Assembly (NCBI RefSeq): GCF_016427605.1
Contig: NZ_JAELXQ010000018.1
Location: 1-64,000, forward strand
Direction: 5' to 3'
From: Ochrobactrum sp. Q0168
Lineage (GTDB): Bacteria; Pseudomonadota; Alphaproteobacteria; Rhizobiales; Rhizobiaceae
Length of the DNA: 64,000 nt
Below the pieces are notes generated by a model. That model saw only the letters and a program-made list of their open reading frames with translations, was not told the origin of the DNA and did no database searches. Below, piece after piece: positions 61,776 through 64,000 of this stretch. The position numbers and the translations under genes are program-made. Each line of letters begins with the position of its first letter. Position 1 is the first letter of the stretch.

Positions 61776-62749
61776 TTGAGATTGTGCAACCTGGAATTCT
61801 ATCGACGATTCAAGATCTTGGTCGACCGTCCTATCGGCAGATCGGTGTCACGGCCAGTGGCGCCATGGACCCACTCGCTTTTCAGGCCGCCAACATTTTA
61901 GCTGGCAACCCCCGCAATGAAGCCGCAATAGAAATTGCGCTCGGTGGCACTGAAATTCACTTTCCTCATGATACGGTTTTCGCGCTGACCGGAACTAATA
62001 TCAATTCAACACTTGATGGTTCTCCTGTTCCGGGTTGGTGGGTTCAGCAGGCTCATGCCGGTCAGGTGTTAAAAACCACACCAGCCGGAGAAGGCATGTA
62101 TGCTTACCTCGCCATTGCCGGTGGATTTGCTATTGAGCCGGTTTTGGGTTCAGTTTCAACCGATCGCAAAGGCGGCTTTGGTGGTATTGGAGGACGTGCC
62201 CTCAAGACAGGCGACCAACTACCCCTCAGATCTGGTGCGCATGACGTTTCAATCGCCCGGGGATTTGGTTTCAACACGCAAAAGTTCGGTCTACTTGAGA
62301 CTGACAACGTGATCAGAATGCTTCCAGCTGCAGAGTGGGACAACCACGATAGTTCCATGCAGCAAAGCTTTCTAGAAAGTGACTGGCGTATCCAGCCCGA
62401 CAGCAATCGCATCGGCTACCGCCTCGCAGGGCCAACTATCGAAGCGATTAAAAAAACTGAACTCTTCTCCCACGGTATTTTGCCAGGTGTTATTCAATTG
62501 CCACCATCAGGCCAGCCAGTTGTTCAGATGAATGACGCGAATACATGCGGCGGATACCCAAAACTCGGAGTTATTATCGGCGCAGATTTACGCAAACTTG
62601 CACAGACGCGGCTGGGGGGCCACGTCCGGTTTGCGCGCACTGATCATGAGACTGCGATTGCCGCCGCCCGTGCCAGCGAACTACGTTTAAACCAGTTGGA
62701 AGCGCAGGCGACGCTCGCATGGCAAATGGTCAGGAAAAAAGCTGCATGA
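61772..62749 (+). CDS. pxpC: 5-oxoprolinase subunit PxpC-like (KipA / AHS2, biotin-dependent carboxyltransferase)
   Basis: The 325-residue protein begins with IEIVQPGILSTIQDLGRPS and has GAMDPLAFQAANILAGNP and the late NDANTCGGYPKLG, all hallmarks of the AHS2 family. With PxpB it should form the transferase that passes the carboxyl from biotin to an amide nitrogen or lactam. It overlaps the next gene as ATGA. Confidence 0.9.
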   Translation: MIEIVQPGILSTIQDLGRPSYRQIGVTASGAMDPLAFQAANILAGNPRNEAAIEIALGGTEIHFPHDTVFALTGTNINSTLDGSPVPGWWVQQAHAGQVLKTTPAGEGMYAYLAIAGGFAIEPVLGSVSTDRKGGFGGIGGRALKTGDQLPLRSGAHDVSIARGFGFNTQKFGLLETDNVIRMLPAAEWDNHDSSMQQSFLESDWRIQPDSNRIGYRLAGPTIEAIKKTELFSHGILPGVIQLPPSGQPVVQMNDANTCGGYPKLGVIIGADLRKLAQTRLGGHVRFARTDHETAIAAARASELRLNQLEAQATLAWQMVRKKAA

Positions 62750-63120
62750 CACTGTTTACTGGTAATTTTATTCGTGCGGTCAGCGACCATGCAGCCACTG
62801 CAGGTATCAGCCACGTCTGCATTTCAGCCGGACATACCAAGCTGGAACTCTGGCTCGATAGTGCTGCGCCGGAAACGGCCACACATGGAGAAGCTCTGGC
62901 TATTCGTGCCTTTACTCCAGGAATATTTCGAAAGGAAATTACCGACCGCGCGCTGCAGGCTGGCATTTCGGTCGTTGAAAACGAGCGGCTGGGTTGGCTT
63001 GAGACAGGAGATCTGATTTTCGAGGTTAAAACCCCAAAATCCGGAATATTAGAACAGTTCGACGCGAACGACGGGAACATCGTTGGTTATAATACGATAC
63101 TTGCCAGCATTCGCGCATAA
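62746..63120 (+). CDS. Small biotinyl/lipoyl-carrier-like protein with atypical modification site
   Basis: This 124-residue protein resembles a carrier domain in its second half: FTPGIFRKE starts the first strand, and GWLETGDLIFEVKTPKSG and NDGNIVGYNTILASI follow like the two halves of a biotinyl or lipoyl domain. The usual AMKM around the modified lysine is missing; only EVKTPK is found. It may be an accessory or structural partner, or it may be modified in an unusual way. The start ATG overlaps the pxpC stop. The real biotin carrier of the operon is the protein at 59333. Confidence 0.7.
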   Translation: MTLFTGNFIRAVSDHAATAGISHVCISAGHTKLELWLDSAAPETATHGEALAIRAFTPGIFRKEITDRALQAGISVVENERLGWLETGDLIFEVKTPKSGILEQFDANDGNIVGYNTILASIRA

Positions 63121-63132
63121 GGAAATTATGAC

Positions 63133-63897
63133 ATGTCTGACAAAGCGATTGACTTAAACTGTGATCTCGGTGAGGGCTTCGGGGCCTATGAAGTGGCCGA
63201 CGATCAGGCATTACTCAAAATTGTCTCCTCCGCCAATATTGCCTGTGGTGTTCATGCGGGCGATCCCGTCGTTATGGACAAAACAATTCGTGAGGCACTC
63301 AAGAACAAAGTCGCCATCGGTGCGCATATCGGCTTTCCTGACCGTGAGGGCTTCGGACGTCGTATGATGAAACTGTCGCTGAAAGAGTTGGAACTGACAA
63401 CGATCACGCAATTGGGTGCTTTATCCGCAATAGCCCAACATCACGGTGCGAGACTAACGCACGCAAATTTTCATGGCGCACTCGGCAACCTCGCTTTCAC
63501 CGACAATGACGTGGCAGAAACATTGATCTCCGCTATGAAAGCCTTTGATCCCGCTCTCGTTTTCATCGGACTCCCGAACACCGCTGCAGCCCATCAGGCT
63601 GAATCGCAGAATGTCAGACTCGTAAAATCCTTTCTTGCTGATCGCGGATATTCAGAGGCTGGTGTTCCTGTTGGCCGTGGGCAAAACGGTGGTGTCATGC
63701 ATGACAGTACAGCTGTCGCGCGGCGCATTTGCAAATTGTTGGAAACAGGCAAAATTGAAACAGTTAACGGTGATCAAATAGATATGAGTGTGGACTCAAT
63801 TCTAATCCACAGTGATACGCCGAACTCAGTTGAACTTGCACAGAAGATTCATGAAGCCGTAGACCAATGCGGTTATTATGTACGCTCCTATCAATAA
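63133..63897 (+). CDS. pxpA: 5-oxoprolinase subunit PxpA-like (LamB/YcsF family)
   Basis: The 254-residue protein starts with DLNCDLGEGFGAYEVADD and SSANIACGVHAGDP, which are diagnostic of the family. PxpA works with PxpB and PxpC to open 5-oxoproline to glutamate. Two family motifs are changed: GAHPGYPD reads GAHIGFPD, and KPHGALYN reads NFHGALGN, so the usual lysine and proline are absent. The catalytic-looking ADRGYSEAG and GGVMHD are kept. The substrate may therefore not be 5-oxoproline. The gene lies 12 bases after the small carrier gene and is the last of the operon. Confidence 0.88.
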   Translation: MSDKAIDLNCDLGEGFGAYEVADDQALLKIVSSANIACGVHAGDPVVMDKTIREALKNKVAIGAHIGFPDREGFGRRMMKLSLKELELTTITQLGALSAIAQHHGARLTHANFHGALGNLAFTDNDVAETLISAMKAFDPALVFIGLPNTAAAHQAESQNVRLVKSFLADRGYSEAGVPVGRGQNGGVMHDSTAVARRICKLLETGKIETVNGDQIDMSVDSILIHSDTPNSVELAQKIHEAVDQCGYYVRSYQ

Positions 63898-64000
63898 AGT
63901 CCCTTGTCATCCTGAGCCACCATTCCAGATTGCCAGTCAAGAGTACAATCGTCGTGGCTCCTATCGACGACAAGCGGGCTACTCCTTCCATATTTGGTGC
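63898..64000. other. Right-edge sequence without a recognised gene
   Basis: No start, hairpin or similarity was recognised in these 103 bases after pxpA. Confidence 0.4.

Noticed and set aside
50297-63942. The 15-base string GATTGCCAGTCAAGA at 50297 and again at 63928
   Set aside because: One or two exact 15-base matches are expected by chance in a window of this size, and the flanks do not match.

Overview
The window reads as an accessory catabolic region of an alphaproteobacterium, most likely in or near the Brucella/Ochrobactrum group of the Rhizobiales. This is inferred from the style of the thiolase and ABC transporter proteins and is not proven. The thiolase fragment at the left edge is clearly GC-rich, while most of what follows is visibly richer in A and T, especially 12-20 kb, which fits a mosaic of acquired modules. 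Two decayed genes, an IS5-type transposase at about 16.2-16.6 kb and the C-terminus of an MFS transporter at about 48.9-49.2 kb, mark seams between modules. No rRNA, tRNA, CRISPR array or intact insertion sequence was seen.

Layout. 0-0.5 kb: the end of an acetyl-CoA acetyltransferase. 0.65-6.2 kb: a homogentisate operon (transporter, hmgA, fahA, maiA) divergent from a MarR regulator, with a perfect 23-bp inverted repeat between them. 6.3-11.9 kb: a KstD-like flavoprotein dehydrogenase with three SDRs, then a divergent GntR and GST pair. 12.2-16.1 kb: a LysR regulator divergent from a complete class I P450 system (P450, 2Fe-2S ferredoxin, ferredoxin reductase). 16.8-31.6 kb: a long minus-strand array with a LivHMGF-type importer, a NIPSNAP protein, a FAH-family hydrolase, GntR, a flavin hydroxylase, two SDRs, an extradiol dioxygenase, IclR, an EthD protein and an MFS transporter. 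This looks like uptake, hydroxylation and meta-cleavage of an aromatic compound. 31.7-48.9 kb: a second KstD-like dehydrogenase, an old yellow enzyme, further SDRs, two GntR regulators, a CUT2-type sugar-like ABC importer interleaved with a nu-like GST, an NTF2-like protein and an SDR, and a YghU-type GST. 49.2-50.2 kb: a quinone oxidoreductase. 50.4-59.1 kb: a probable hydroxypyruvate/glycerate route (PLP aminotransferase, D-2-hydroxyacid dehydrogenase, glycerate 2-kinase), plus MFS, an RraA-like protein and a class I aminotransferase with a divergent LysR. 59.3-63.9 kb: a tightly overlapping accB-accC-pxpB-pxpC-small carrier-pxpA operon.

How the genes fit together. The central 24-47 kb appears to be one regulon. 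A CTAG-centred palindrome (ATNCTAGNAT) recurs in front of the flavin hydroxylase, livH, the second KstD-like gene, three SDRs and the CUT2 binding protein. Two paralogous GntR regulators with almost the same recognition helix lie inside this territory. A second palindrome (TTATCGATAA) surrounds the third GntR. Eleven SDRs, two KstD-like desaturases, a P450 whose residues resemble carboxylate-binding CYP199 enzymes, and an extradiol pathway together suggest oxidation and perhaps aromatisation of cyclic acids, followed by ring cleavage. The true substrates cannot be read from sequence. The last operon looks like urea carboxylase split into separate subunits and joined to a divergent PxpA, suggesting a biotin-dependent ring-opening amidase for an unknown lactam or amide.
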